Shown here piece after piece: positions 17,609-28,700 of a stretch of DNA of 64,000 nt. The notes beneath the pieces are model-generated. The model ran no database searches, was not told the origin of the DNA, and was given only the letters and a program-made list of their open reading frames with translations. Both the position numbers and the translations under genes were made by a program. Position 1 is the first letter of the stretch. Each line of letters starts with the position of its first letter. The DNA comes from a virus, in IMG/VR virus record IMGVR_UViG_3300042446_001954, positions 1-64,000 of that record; one strand, written 5' to 3'.

Positions 17609-18985
17609 ATGTCAGCAAATAATGGAATTGTAACATATCAAAACGGCACATATCAAACTACTGCCGTTTATTATTCACCTATTGCATCTGTTGCAATAAC
17701 CGGCCAAGCACTCGGCACTTTTTATTGTTTCCTATCCCGTGTGAAATCTTGGCCAACAGAATCTTTACCGCCTGCGCCTACACAGGATCAAAAGTATTTA
17801 AAAGAAACATTTAAAAATATGTTTGTTGCGAAAAAAATAACATCTAATGATATGTCTCCTGTCGTTGAAAGAATCGACTGGACTTCAGGAGAAGTTTATG
17901 ATTATTATAGAGATGATGTTGATATGTTTGCACTCGACACGAACGGAACTATTTTAAAACGTTTCTATGTTAGAAATCGTTTCGACCAAGTTTTTAAATG
18001 CCTTTGGAATAATAATGGTGGAGTTACAACAACAGAACCATACTTCGAGCCAGGAACTTTTAATGCAAACCAGATTTTCCAAGGTGCCGATGATTATAAA
18101 TGGAAATACATGTACACCATTACTTCTGGTAGTAAACTAAAGTTTATGGATGATGCATGGATGCCAGTTCCAATAACCTCTCGCATACCAAATCCATTTT
18201 CCACGTTTGCTGGTTCCGGTAGTATCGATGTAATTAATGTAACAAATGGTGGAACAGGATATGATCCTTCGAATGCTACTATTACTGTCACTGTTACTGG
18301 TGATGGGCTTTATGCAACAGCAAATGCTACAGTAGTTTCAAATTCTATAACAGATATTGTTGTAGCAAATACTGGATCAAATTATTCATATGCAAACGTA
18401 ACGATATCATCGTCTTTAGGTTCAGGTGCCATAGCTATTGCGCCAGCATCACCCATTGGTGGACATGCATATAATCCTATATCTGAACTAGGTACTAGAC
18501 ATATTATGATGACTGCAAGATTTACCAAGGAAGAAGGTGGTAAATTACCCACCGATATTGACTTCAGACAACTTGGGCTTCTTGTAAACCCATATGCTTA
18601 CTTCGGAACTACAACCGGTATAGCAAATGCGGAGATTTACAAAACGACCACCGATTTTGTTATGTCACAAGGTTTTGGTTTATATACGCCAGATGAAACA
18701 GTGTATCAATCTCCGAATGGTTTATTGGCTTCAGCAACATTTACTGCAACAGTTTTAAGTTTTGATTCTGCACCCAATACTTTAAGGCTAATAAATACAC
18801 AGGGAGTTGCCAATAATAGTGCGTTAATTTATGGCGCATCAACGGGAACAGCAAGAGTTGTTGTTCAACAACAAACACCAGATTTTATACCGTTTTCAGG
18901 TTATTTAACTTACTTAGAAAATAGAGAACCAGTACAAAGAAACACAGATGGTTCGGAAATATTTAAATTGGTTTTAGGATACTAA
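17609..18985 (+). CDS. gp8: Baseplate wedge subunit gp8
   Basis: The 458-aa protein contains the gp8 core: SVAITGQALGTFYCFLSRVK, MSPVVERIDWTSGEVYDYYR, RNRFDQVFKCLWNNNGGVTT and DDYKWKYMYTITSGSKLKFM (about residues 25-185). An insertion at about residues 205-290 has NGGTGYDPSNATITVTVTGD and NTGSNYSYANVTISS, the G-x-G-Y module also present in gp6 and gp7. This makes it longer than T4 gp8 (334 aa). gp8 dimers sit on the gp7 arm of each wedge. The ATG at 17609 has an AGGA-type ribosome binding site. Confidence 0.85.
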   Translation: MSANNGIVTYQNGTYQTTAVYYSPIASVAITGQALGTFYCFLSRVKSWPTESLPPAPTQDQKYLKETFKNMFVAKKITSNDMSPVVERIDWTSGEVYDYYRDDVDMFALDTNGTILKRFYVRNRFDQVFKCLWNNNGGVTTTEPYFEPGTFNANQIFQGADDYKWKYMYTITSGSKLKFMDDAWMPVPITSRIPNPFSTFAGSGSIDVINVTNGGTGYDPSNATITVTVTGDGLYATANATVVSNSITDIVVANTGSNYSYANVTISSSLGSGAIAIAPASPIGGHAYNPISELGTRHIMMTARFTKEEGGKLPTDIDFRQLGLLVNPYAYFGTTTGIANAEIYKTTTDFVMSQGFGLYTPDETVYQSPNGLLASATFTATVLSFDSAPNTLRLINTQGVANNSALIYGASTGTARVVVQQQTPDFIPFSGYLTYLENREPVQRNTDGSEIFKLVLGY

Positions 18986-18994
18986 AGGACAAAA

Positions 18995-21900
18995 ATGCTT
19001 AACTTCAATGTCGATCCATACTACGACGATTTCGATCCAAACAACCATTACCATAGAGTTCTGTTCCGTCCAGGTCGTGCAGTGCAGGCTAGAGAATTAA
19101 CACAATCTCAAACCATACTCCAAGACCAGATTAGTAAGTTTGCTAATCACATTTTTAAACAGAATACTCCTGTTTCCGGTGGCCAGGTTACAATAAACAC
19201 AAATGCCGTTTATTTGAGACTGAATACCACTTATAATGACAATGATATTACAGCATCAGATTTTTTAAATCAAATCATTACAGACGGTACTGGTACAATT
19301 TATGCTAAAGTTGTAGCTACAGAAGAAGCAACATCCACAGATTCTCCAACACTTATTGTTACATACCTATCAGGTAAACAATTCTCCGCTTCTGATATAA
19401 TCTATTCATCAACCACATCAACAACGGCACAAATTGTTCCAACCGATTTTACGGGACTATCTTGTACGGCGTCCGTTTCTGAGGGTGTTTTCTACATCAT
19501 AAATGGTTATTCTTTCTCTGATGTACAAAATGATGATGGAACATATTCACGTTACTCAATTGGTAACTTTGTTTCTCTACAACCACAAACTATCATTGTT
19601 CAAAAATATGGAAATACACCAACGAAACGTATTGGTTTATCCATTTCCGAATTTGTTTCCGACTATGTGACAGATCCAGCTTTGTTGGATCCTGCTGTTG
19701 GTGCCACAAACTATCAAGCACCTGGTGCAGACCGTTACACAATTACGTTAACATTGGACACCAAAAATCTTACTCTTGGTTCCGATTCTGGATTTATCGA
19801 ACTCACACGCATTACGGAAGGCACAGTACAGCGCCTTGTTGATGGTACAGTTTATGGTGTTATCAACGATTACTTTGCAAAAAGAACATATGATACAAAC
19901 GGAGACTTTGTTGTTCAAGATTTTAAAGTTATTCCAAAAGCGAACACAACAGCAGGCAGTTCAAATACAACATATCAATTGCAAGTTGGTAAAGGTGTTG
20001 CATACAACAAAGGTTATCGTGTAGAAAATACACTCGATACGACACTAGAAACGACACGTGCTAGAACCACCGCATCGATTAACAATAACTTCCTGTCTGT
20101 AGATTATGGTAACTTTTTGTATGTGAACAACGCAAATGGTGTGTTTGATACCTCTGCGATTGTTGCTGTTGATTTTCACTGTATCAACGCAAACAGTTCA
20201 CTTGTGACAACAAACACAACAACTTATAATTCAACTAAAGTTGGTTCAGGATACCTACGTGGATTGTCACACTATTCTGCAACAGATGCCGCAAACACAC
20301 AATCATATGTGTATAAAGCATATGTCTCCGATTTCCAAAGTTCTGTATTGACCGGCGCCGTATCTTCCGCAACACCTGCGGGTAACGTTGTTTTCACTGA
20401 CACAACCGGTAAGTTTAATGGAACAGTAGCAAATACCTACTTCAACGTAACACTTACAATTGATTCTGGACCAGGTGCTGGTTACTCTGGAAGAATTGTT
20501 AGCTATAATGAAGCGACAAAAACTGCAACAGTTGAAAATCCTTTCACAGTTGCACCAACTTCAAGTTCAACCTTCTCATTGAGGTTTGATACTAAAAATT
20601 ATAACATGATGGTTGTTCCAACTTCCACAGGTTTCAATAGGTCTGCATCTGCTGGTATTGATCCTATTGTCGGTAAAGTGCCAAACAATGTAAGCAACGG
20701 AAATACAACTCTCTTTAACGGTGTATCTCCGGAACTATTGTTCAATGTAGGTTATCCATATCTCTTTAACTTGTCTGACACATCTTACAGTTCTTGGAAA
20801 ACAACAAGAGCAGTTTCGTTTGCATCTGGTGTGGCGCAGTTCAACTTAGGCACTGCCGATTTAACATTTAACGGCACATCATCCGCAATTCAATCTTCGT
20901 CTGAAGTACAGACTAACTGGATTGTTGTTGTTACTGATGGACAATCTAGTGGTTTTGGTACAGGTAACGTTATCAACTTCACAACAGGTTCGGGAACACG
21001 TAAGATCGAACTAGATTCAACGAAAAAGATTGCTACACTCACAGCAGGATCATCCACATTTACTGCTACAATCATTGCAAAAGTTGCAGTCACAAACGCT
21101 GGAACAACATCACTTGCATTGAAATCTAAAAATCTTTTCACAGCAAATACAACTGGCGTCAACTTAACTGGCACAAACGTTGGTGGCGTTCGTGTTGACT
21201 TAACCAATGCACAGGTTTACATTCCATATGTAAACTTGGTTACTCCAGGTTCAAAACAATCATTGTATATCTCTGACGTTAAGCGAATCGTTAAAATTAT
21301 TGATACTGGAACACCAACTACTATTCCAACAAATGCAATGTTGACGAATTCTGCATATGATGTTACCAATAATTTCTTGTTTGATAATGGTCAAACAGAT
21401 TCATACTATGGTCATTCATCATTTAGATTGAAACCTGGTGGACCTCAACCTAAAGGTGCATTATTAGTATTGTTGGACTATTATCTACATTCTGGTGGTG
21501 ATGGTTATTTCTCAGTGAACTCATACCTTGGTGCTGGAGATGGTGGTGTATCAACCAGTCCAGAAAACTATGCTGAAATTAGTTCTTATACAAGTAAAGC
21601 CGGTACAACATATACGTTGAGGGATGCAATTGACTTCAGACTTTCACAAGTGAATGCACAATCCACTTTTGCTTTCCGATATTCTGGTTCAATTGCAACA
21701 ACTGGTGGTACACTTCTACCACAAGATTTGTCAAATTTCATAACCGATTACACATATTATCTTGGTAGAAAAGACCTGCTTGTTCTAACAAAAGATAATA
21801 ATTTTACAATTGTTAATGGTAAACCAGCAAACAATCCAACTTTCCCGACAACACCGGATGGAAGTTTGCTACTAGGAAAAATTACACTCGATCCTTATAC

Positions 21901-24900
21901 CGCATATTTACCAGGTGATTCAAATTACCGTGTTATGCCAAACCTTTCATTTGAAAAGGTACAACACAGACGTTGGGCAATGTCTGATATTTCGGACCTA
22001 CAAACACGTGTTAACAATATTGAATATTACACTTCACTGAGTTTGTTGGAAAAACAAGCGGCAGATTTGCAGGTGCCTGATGCAAGAGGTTTGAATCGTT
22101 TCAAGAACGGTATTCTTGTTGATAACTTCACAAGTTTTTCAACAGCAGACACAGGAAATTCAGACTATTCCGCAAAAATTAATAAACGTCTTTCGTTAAT
22201 GACTGCAACAGATTGGGTTTTGAATGCTCCTTTGTTTGCTAAAGATGGTTTCAATGCATATGGAAGTCTTTCTGCGGCCGCACAAACAACATTAGGATAC
22301 AAATACCACACATCAACTGGTGGCGCTTCATCATTAATCACTTTACCGTACACAACAGCCAATTTGGCTGTACAAAAATTAGCGAGTAGCACTGTCAGTT
22401 TGAATCCATTTGCAGTTACTATTGGTGAAGGCTTACTTGATATTAATCCGCCTTTGGATATGTGGATTTCTACAACGAGAGATCCAGATATTCTTATCAC
22501 TGATCCAAATATGTCAATCTATCAGGCAGGTACAACCCTCAATCAGTTGGCGGCTACGGATTGGCAAGGAATTGCTGGCACAACTTATAGCGCAACAACT
22601 CAGGTTGGAAATAGAGTTACAGTAAGTACATACCAGAGTCAAGCACAACAAACCATTTCTGGAAACTATGATAAAGTTTCATCATTGAATGGAACTTATT
22701 TGACCGATGTGACCTTGTTGCCATATATTCGTGGCCAAAATTTAATTGTTCGTGCGAAAGGTATGAAGATTAATACCCCTGTTTCCGTATTTTTTGATAA
22801 TGTAAAAGTAAATGATTATTTTATTCAGCCAAATGCAATAACATTAACAAATGTTAACGGAACATTCGATGAAGGTGATGTGGTAGGTTTCTTCACAGCA
22901 GGAACATTTACACCAACAGGTCGGGTTTTATCTGCAACGAAACTGAGTTCGACTTCTGTAAGACTGTATATTTCTTCTGATAAAAAATCATCTACATACA
23001 GCACAAATGCGATAATGCAGAATGCGAGATTTGACCAAACTGGAACATACATAGCTAATACAGCTTTTGGAACATATTCGAATGCAACAGCTACACAAAT
23101 TTCTTTGAGTGGTGAAATTCAAGCATCAACCGGATCAGCATCAACTTTACCTGGTGGCGGAACATATTACTCCAGTGTAACATCACTTACACTTGGTCCA
23201 ACAGCATCTTCTGTAACAGATTTTTATGTTGGTTCGAAAGTTAATATCACCACCGTAAATCAAAGAGCGATTGTAACCAGAGCAGTAATTGGACAACAAT
23301 GGGTGGGTGATTGGGAAAGTGCAGCGTGGCTTGAAGATGTTTACGGTGATATCACAACATGGGAGAATAAAAATGAATATTATTCTGCCACAATTACAGC
23401 ATACAATGGTACAACAAAAGTTGCCACACTTGGAACACCAGTAAATATTTCTCTTGGCACAAACCAAACAACCTTTGGTGCACCTTCCGTAAGAGGTAGA
23501 ATTAATTCTGGTTATTCTATTTCTGGAACAACATTCTTAATTTCACAGGCTGGAAGTTTAGGACAAGTTCCTATGCTCTCAACGGACGAACAGGGTAATT
23601 TTTCAGGCATTTTCCAAGTGCCGGCCAACACATTCAAGACGGGTGATAGACTGTTGAGGGTTGATAATCGATCAACTGATTTTGATCCTAATTCGGCTAC
23701 AACATTTGCACAAGGTATTTTTACTGCATCCTCACTTGCAACAAAGAGTCAGTCACTAAATTTTGGTGCTACAGTGCAGGCGGCCGCCAAGTCTACCGTG
23801 TTCACATCAATACAGAATCGTGATAATGTATTAATTAATCAATTTTCTTACACTGTTGATCCTGTTGCACAGACATTCATCATTGATAAAGCAACGTATC
23901 CAAATGGTGCATTCATCAGTTCTATTAAGGTTTACTTCAAATCTAAACCAACTGCAACAAATTCACCGGCAGTGAGATTGTTTATTACTGATACTGTGAA
24001 TGGTTATCCTGATGGTCAAGCACTTGATGGAACATTGGTGGTTAGGACTGCACAGCAAATTAATGTTTCAAACGCACCTCAATATTTGGATGCTTCAACA
24101 TATACGGAATTCACATTTGATGCTCCCGTTTATATCAGACCAGGCAATTTGTATGCATTTGTGTTACAAACAACAACTCCGGATTATGAAATTTGGGTTG
24201 GTGCACAAAATGCTATTGCAGTTCCTTCTTCAGTTAAGAATCTTCCAACTGATGCAACACCAACATCACTGACAAAAATTGGTGGAACACCATATATTGG
24301 CTCATTATTTGAATCTCAAAATGGTATTACTTGGACTGCCGATCAAACAAAACAAATGATGTTTGTAATTGATAATTGTGTGTTCAATACATTGTCTGCA
24401 CCAACAGTACAGTACATCGTACCAAAACAAGTACCAATGAGAAAATTGATAAACACAGATTTGGAATATTTTGCAAACACAGGAAATAATTTGACAAACT
24501 TGGATGGTAACTACTTTGGTAGAGATGTTCGTGCTGATGCCTTTAACGTAACGGTTACTGATTTCACCCCAACAGGAACATCACTCTCTTATACTTACAC
24601 ATCTAGACTATATTCAGACTATTCAACCGATTCAACAAGAGATGTTCAGCCAGGCAGATATGCTACTACAATGCAAGATCATATCTATTTGGATGATGGA
24701 AAAGGTCCAAGAGTTATTGATAGTAATTCAGCATCTTCGTTTGTATTAACTGCATCAATGACAACAACAGATAAGTATGTTTCTCCTGTTGTTGCTGATG
24801 ATGGAACATCTGTTTATGTTATCAAGTATTCCATTAATAATATGTCGTTGGCTAATACAGATATTAATGTGACATCCGGTAATACCATTGGTGTAACAGC

Positions 24901-25558
24901 AAACTATTCTTCAACACCACCAGCAGTTACAATCTCCGCACCAACAGCAGGTGATGGCACACAAGCATTTGCTACCGCAAACTTGGTATATAACCCAGCA
25001 ACAACTGGTTTCTATGTTGATAAGATTAATATTACAACTCCAGGCTCCGGTTATATTGAAACACCAACAATTACTATCGCATCAAACGGTACAATTTCTG
25101 CCACAGCAACCGTTTCGGGTGAAACGTCAGCCAAAGGTGGTAACGGATTGGCAAGATATATAACAAAACCTGTTGTATTGTCCTTCGATAACATATCCGG
25201 TGATTTGAGAGTATACTATACTGCATATAAACCACTAGGTTCACAAGTTTATGTTTACTATAAAGTATTGAACAATAACGATACTGTTGCTTTGAATGAC
25301 CAAAACTGGAAATTAATGACGAATATTGGTGAATCTCCAAATTCATTCTCATTAAGTCGAGAAGACATTAGAGAGTATGTTGCTGCACCAGGTACTGGTG
25401 GCCAGGCAGATAATCAAATTTCTTATACAAGTACCAGCGGTTCCACATTTACAACATTTGGCCAATTTGCAATTAAGATTGTTCTTGCAACATCAGATAC
25501 AACAAAGACTCCAATCGTGCATGACCTACGTGTTCTAGCGTTACCATCAGGTATTTAA
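18995..25558 (+). CDS. Very large baseplate/tail structural protein, DUF4815-type N-terminus
   Basis: This 2187-aa protein starts MLNFNVDPYYDDFDPNNHYH with RPGRAVQARELTQSQTILQD, the N-terminal signature I associate with DUF4815 structural proteins of T4-like marine phages. The middle is beta-rich. A conserved block near residue 1625 reads FSYTVDPVAQTFIIDKATYP, followed by PNGAFISSIKVYFKSKP and LYAFVLQTTTPDYEIWVG, resembling jelly-roll carbohydrate-binding domains. Near residue 2012 lies a TPGSGYIETPTITI module shared with the wedge proteins. By position it replaces T4 gp10/gp9 as the wedge-to-fibre connector. AAGGA precedes the ATG. It is probably the longest single protein of the particle. 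Confidence 0.7.
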   Translation: MLNFNVDPYYDDFDPNNHYHRVLFRPGRAVQARELTQSQTILQDQISKFANHIFKQNTPVSGGQVTINTNAVYLRLNTTYNDNDITASDFLNQIITDGTGTIYAKVVATEEATSTDSPTLIVTYLSGKQFSASDIIYSSTTSTTAQIVPTDFTGLSCTASVSEGVFYIINGYSFSDVQNDDGTYSRYSIGNFVSLQPQTIIVQKYGNTPTKRIGLSISEFVSDYVTDPALLDPAVGATNYQAPGADRYTITLTLDTKNLTLGSDSGFIELTRITEGTVQRLVDGTVYGVINDYFAKRTYDTNGDFVVQDFKVIPKANTTAGSSNTTYQLQVGKGVAYNKGYRVENTLDTTLETTRARTTASINNNFLSVDYGNFLYVNNANGVFDTSAIVAVDFHCINANSSLVTTNTTTYNSTKVGSGYLRGLSHYSATDAANTQSYVYKAYVSDFQSSVLTGAVSSATPAGNVVFTDTTGKFNGTVANTYFNVTLTIDSGPGAGYSGRIVSYNEATKTATVENPFTVAPTSSSTFSLRFDTKNYNMMVVPTSTGFNRSASAGIDPIVGKVPNNVSNGNTTLFNGVSPELLFNVGYPYLFNLSDTSYSSWKTTRAVSFASGVAQFNLGTADLTFNGTSSAIQSSSEVQTNWIVVVTDGQSSGFGTGNVINFTTGSGTRKIELDSTKKIATLTAGSSTFTATIIAKVAVTNAGTTSLALKSKNLFTANTTGVNLTGTNVGGVRVDLTNAQVYIPYVNLVTPGSKQSLYISDVKRIVKIIDTGTPTTIPTNAMLTNSAYDVTNNFLFDNGQTDSYYGHSSFRLKPGGPQPKGALLVLLDYYLHSGGDGYFSVNSYLGAGDGGVSTSPENYAEISSYTSKAGTTYTLRDAIDFRLSQVNAQSTFAFRYSGSIATTGGTLLPQDLSNFITDYTYYLGRKDLLVLTKDNNFTIVNGKPANNPTFPTTPDGSLLLGKITLDPYTAYLPGDSNYRVMPNLSFEKVQHRRWAMSDISDLQTRVNNIEYYTSLSLLEKQAADLQVPDARGLNRFKNGILVDNFTSFSTADTGNSDYSAKINKRLSLMTATDWVLNAPLFAKDGFNAYGSLSAAAQTTLGYKYHTSTGGASSLITLPYTTANLAVQKLASSTVSLNPFAVTIGEGLLDINPPLDMWISTTRDPDILITDPNMSIYQAGTTLNQLAATDWQGIAGTTYSATTQVGNRVTVSTYQSQAQQTISGNYDKVSSLNGTYLTDVTLLPYIRGQNLIVRAKGMKINTPVSVFFDNVKVNDYFIQPNAITLTNVNGTFDEGDVVGFFTAGTFTPTGRVLSATKLSSTSVRLYISSDKKSSTYSTNAIMQNARFDQTGTYIANTAFGTYSNATATQISLSGEIQASTGSASTLPGGGTYYSSVTSLTLGPTASSVTDFYVGSKVNITTVNQRAIVTRAVIGQQWVGDWESAAWLEDVYGDITTWENKNEYYSATITAYNGTTKVATLGTPVNISLGTNQTTFGAPSVRGRINSGYSISGTTFLISQAGSLGQVPMLSTDEQGNFSGIFQVPANTFKTGDRLLRVDNRSTDFDPNSATTFAQGIFTASSLATKSQSLNFGATVQAAAKSTVFTSIQNRDNVLINQFSYTVDPVAQTFIIDKATYPNGAFISSIKVYFKSKPTATNSPAVRLFITDTVNGYPDGQALDGTLVVRTAQQINVSNAPQYLDASTYTEFTFDAPVYIRPGNLYAFVLQTTTPDYEIWVGAQNAIAVPSSVKNLPTDATPTSLTKIGGTPYIGSLFESQNGITWTADQTKQMMFVIDNCVFNTLSAPTVQYIVPKQVPMRKLINTDLEYFANTGNNLTNLDGNYFGRDVRADAFNVTVTDFTPTGTSLSYTYTSRLYSDYSTDSTRDVQPGRYATTMQDHIYLDDGKGPRVIDSNSASSFVLTASMTTTDKYVSPVVADDGTSVYVIKYSINNMSLANTDINVTSGNTIGVTANYSSTPPAVTISAPTAGDGTQAFATANLVYNPATTGFYVDKINITTPGSGYIETPTITIASNGTISATATVSGETSAKGGNGLARYITKPVVLSFDNISGDLRVYYTAYKPLGSQVYVYYKVLNNNDTVALNDQNWKLMTNIGESPNSFSLSREDIREYVAAPGTGGQADNQISYTSTSGSTFTTFGQFAIKIVLATSDTTKTPIVHDLRVLALPSGI

Positions 25559-25559
25559 T

Positions 25560-25787
25560 ATGTTAGTTGACGTAAGAGAATCTAAATTTGTACGTGACAC
25601 TAAATCTATGGCGCTGTTGAACAAAGACAGTGCCGCTAGAGATGAATATTATTCTAAAGTTAGAATGATGACCTTGCAAAAAGAAGAAATAAATAACATA
25701 AAGACTGAGATTGCGTCAGTGAAATCTGACGTAAATGATATCAAAGAACTACTGAAGCAATTAATAGGCAAAGGCAGCAATGGCTAA
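25560..25787 (+). CDS. Small coiled-coil protein between baseplate and fibre genes
   Basis: The 75-aa product starts [20 protein letters not shown]. Its C-terminal half has a heptad-like helix ([20 protein letters not shown]). It starts 1 nt after the preceding stop and its 3' end overlaps the fibre start by 8 nt, so the three genes are coupled. A short oligomerising adaptor or fibre-associated protein is plausible. No family was recognised. Confidence 0.55.
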   Translation: MLVDVRESKFVRDTKSMALLNKDSAARDEYYSKVRMMTLQKEEINNIKTEIASVKSDVNDIKELLKQLIGKGSNG

Positions 25788-28700
25788 TCAAATTACACCT
25801 CTAAGTTATGCCAACACGTTTGGTGATTGGGTAACTACAACCAATAAAGTGTTGGCGGAAACCAATGATATTGGTGCGAACAATTATACCAAAAATACCG
25901 GTACTTTTATTATCAATTCCGCCGGAACTGGTTTACAAGTTGCAAATGATGCAATTGTTCAAGGTTCTTTTCAAGTTACTGGCACCGGTTCTTCTGCGAC
26001 AATTCAGAATAACTTAACAGTTTCTCAGGGCACAATATTTGCGGCGAACACAATAGGTCTTGGACTTAACGTTGCAGGTGTGGCTAACATCGCAAACTTA
26101 CAGGTTCTAGGGACGGGCTTGAATAATGCAGGTGGTCCTAGCCTTTATGTTGCAAATAATACTATCCTTAATGGTAACACAACACTTGCAAACAATTTAG
26201 TTGTTGGTGGTAATACAAGAGTTGCCAACATTATTTCAAATACTTGGGTACAATCCGCAACACTTTATACATCAACAGCTTATACACAAAACTTAACTGC
26301 AAACTTAGAAATTAATGCTGGTTGGGCAAACGTTGCTGGTGCAGTTAACGCAAGAACAATTTCAGCTAACGTATCTGTTAACACAGCATCATTATATACA
26401 TCCAGTAATGCGTATGTAATGTCGTTGAATTCGAATTCATACGTTACCACATCTAATGTATATTCATTGACGGCTAACGTTGATAGTTTATCGGCTAACG
26501 TTTTTGTTAACACCGCCACGTTATATACGTCTAGCAATGCATATGTAATGTCATTGAATTCTAATAGCTATGTTACAACAACGGAGGCATTCACTACAAG
26601 GCTTCAAGTTGGTAACATGGTTGCCAACACTGGTATTACAACTGCTGGTCTTGTTGCCAATAACACCGTGGTAACAGCCGGTTTAGTTGCCAATAACACC
26701 GTGGTAACAGCCGGTTTAGTTGCCAATAACACCGTGGTAACAGCCGGTTTAGTTGCCAATAATACGGTCAACACAAACTTCTTAAGTGCTAATTCATTTG
26801 TTAACACAGCATCATTATATACATCCAGTAATGCGTATGTAATGTCATTGAATTCTAATAGCTATGTTACCACATCCAATGTATATTCATTAACAGCCAA
26901 CGTTAATAGTGTGTCAGCTAACGTTTTTGTTAACACGGCCACATTATATACGTCTAGCAATGCATATGCAATGTCGTTAAACTCCAACAGTTATGTTACC
27001 ACAACAGAAACATTTACAACCAGATTACAGGCTGGTAATATTGTTGCTAATACTGGAGTTATAACAACTGCCGTTGTTGCCAACACGGGCGTTGTGACCG
27101 CTGGTTTAGTGGCTAATAGTACCATTGTGACCGCTGGTTTAGTGGCTAATAGTACCATTGTGACCGCTGGTTTAGTGGCTAATAGTACCATTATAACTGC
27201 TGCTCTGGTTGCTAATACTGGTGTTAATACAAATTTCTTGAGTGCCAATTCTTTTGTCAATACAGCTTCACTCTATACATCTAGCAATGCATATGTAATG
27301 TCGTTGAATTCGAATTCATACGTTACCACATCTAATGTATATTCATTGACGGCTAACGTTGATAGTTTATCGGCTAACATTTTTGTTAACACTAGAATTG
27401 TTTATGCGGATACGGCAAACATTAAAGGTATTACTGCTAACTCATACGTTAACACTGGCATTCTCTATGCTAATACCGTAGATTCAACAACATTGGCCGC
27501 CAATAGTTCCATCACATCACTTGGAACTTTGAACGTTGCTGGATCGGCAGTTTTGGCTGGTCAATTGAATGTAGATTCCGTTTCCGCCAACACAATGGTG
27601 AACACAGCATCATTATATACATCCAGTACTGCGTATGTAATGTCATTGAATTCAAATTCATATGTAACAACAACAGAATCATTCTCCACCAGAATTCAAG
27701 GTGGAAATATTGTTGCTAACACTGGATTAATTGGTGGTACAATCACGGCTAACACTATACTATCTGGTGGTTCTGCTAACATTGTTGGTATTGCTAACGC
27801 AAACACTATGAACACTGGCACATTGTCTGCGGTGACAACAGTTATTGGTGGTACAATCACTGCTAACACACAACTAAATGCCGATTCGGCTAACATTGTT
27901 GGCCTACTGGATGCCGGCTCCGCTAGAATTGCTACGATAATTGCCAACACATCCTTAGTCGGTGGTACAATCACGGCTAATACCCAATTGAATGTTGGTT
28001 CAGCTAACGTAGTTGGTTTATTAGATGCCGGCTCCGCTAGAATTGCTACGATAATTGCCAACACATCCTTAGTCGGTGGTACAATCACGGCTAACACCAC
28101 ACTCTCTGGTGGTTCAGCAAACATTATTAACGCTATCAATGCCGCTTCGGCTAATATTGTTGGTATTGCTAACGCAAACACTATGAACGCTGGTTCAATT
28201 TCAGCAGTCACACATGTATATACGAACAGATTAACATCCAATGGTATAGCTAACCTACAATCTGCAAACGTACAATATATTTCTGTTGTTGATAACATTA
28301 ACGTAAAGTTCTTGACTGCTAATACAGACATTTACACTGCAAATATCAACGTAAATAACATCTTTGCAAACAACTCAATTATTGCTGGTAAAGATTTAAC
28401 TGTTAAAGGTAACTTTGTTATCGATGGTGGCACAGTTTATAACTCCGCAGAGTTTGACTTGTACGGTGCAACACCAATCACAGCATCACAAACCGCACAA
28501 TTCGGTGTACAACGACAGTTATCGACAACTTCTGGTATAACACCAACAAACTTTGTTGGTGATGGAACTACAACTGTAACATGTAACCATGCCGGTGCAG
28601 TTACAGTAGCCACTGGACAATCCATAACAGTTGCAGGTGCAACAGGTACACAACAAACTAAATTGAATGGTACTTGGACTGTAACAAATGTAAACTCGAC

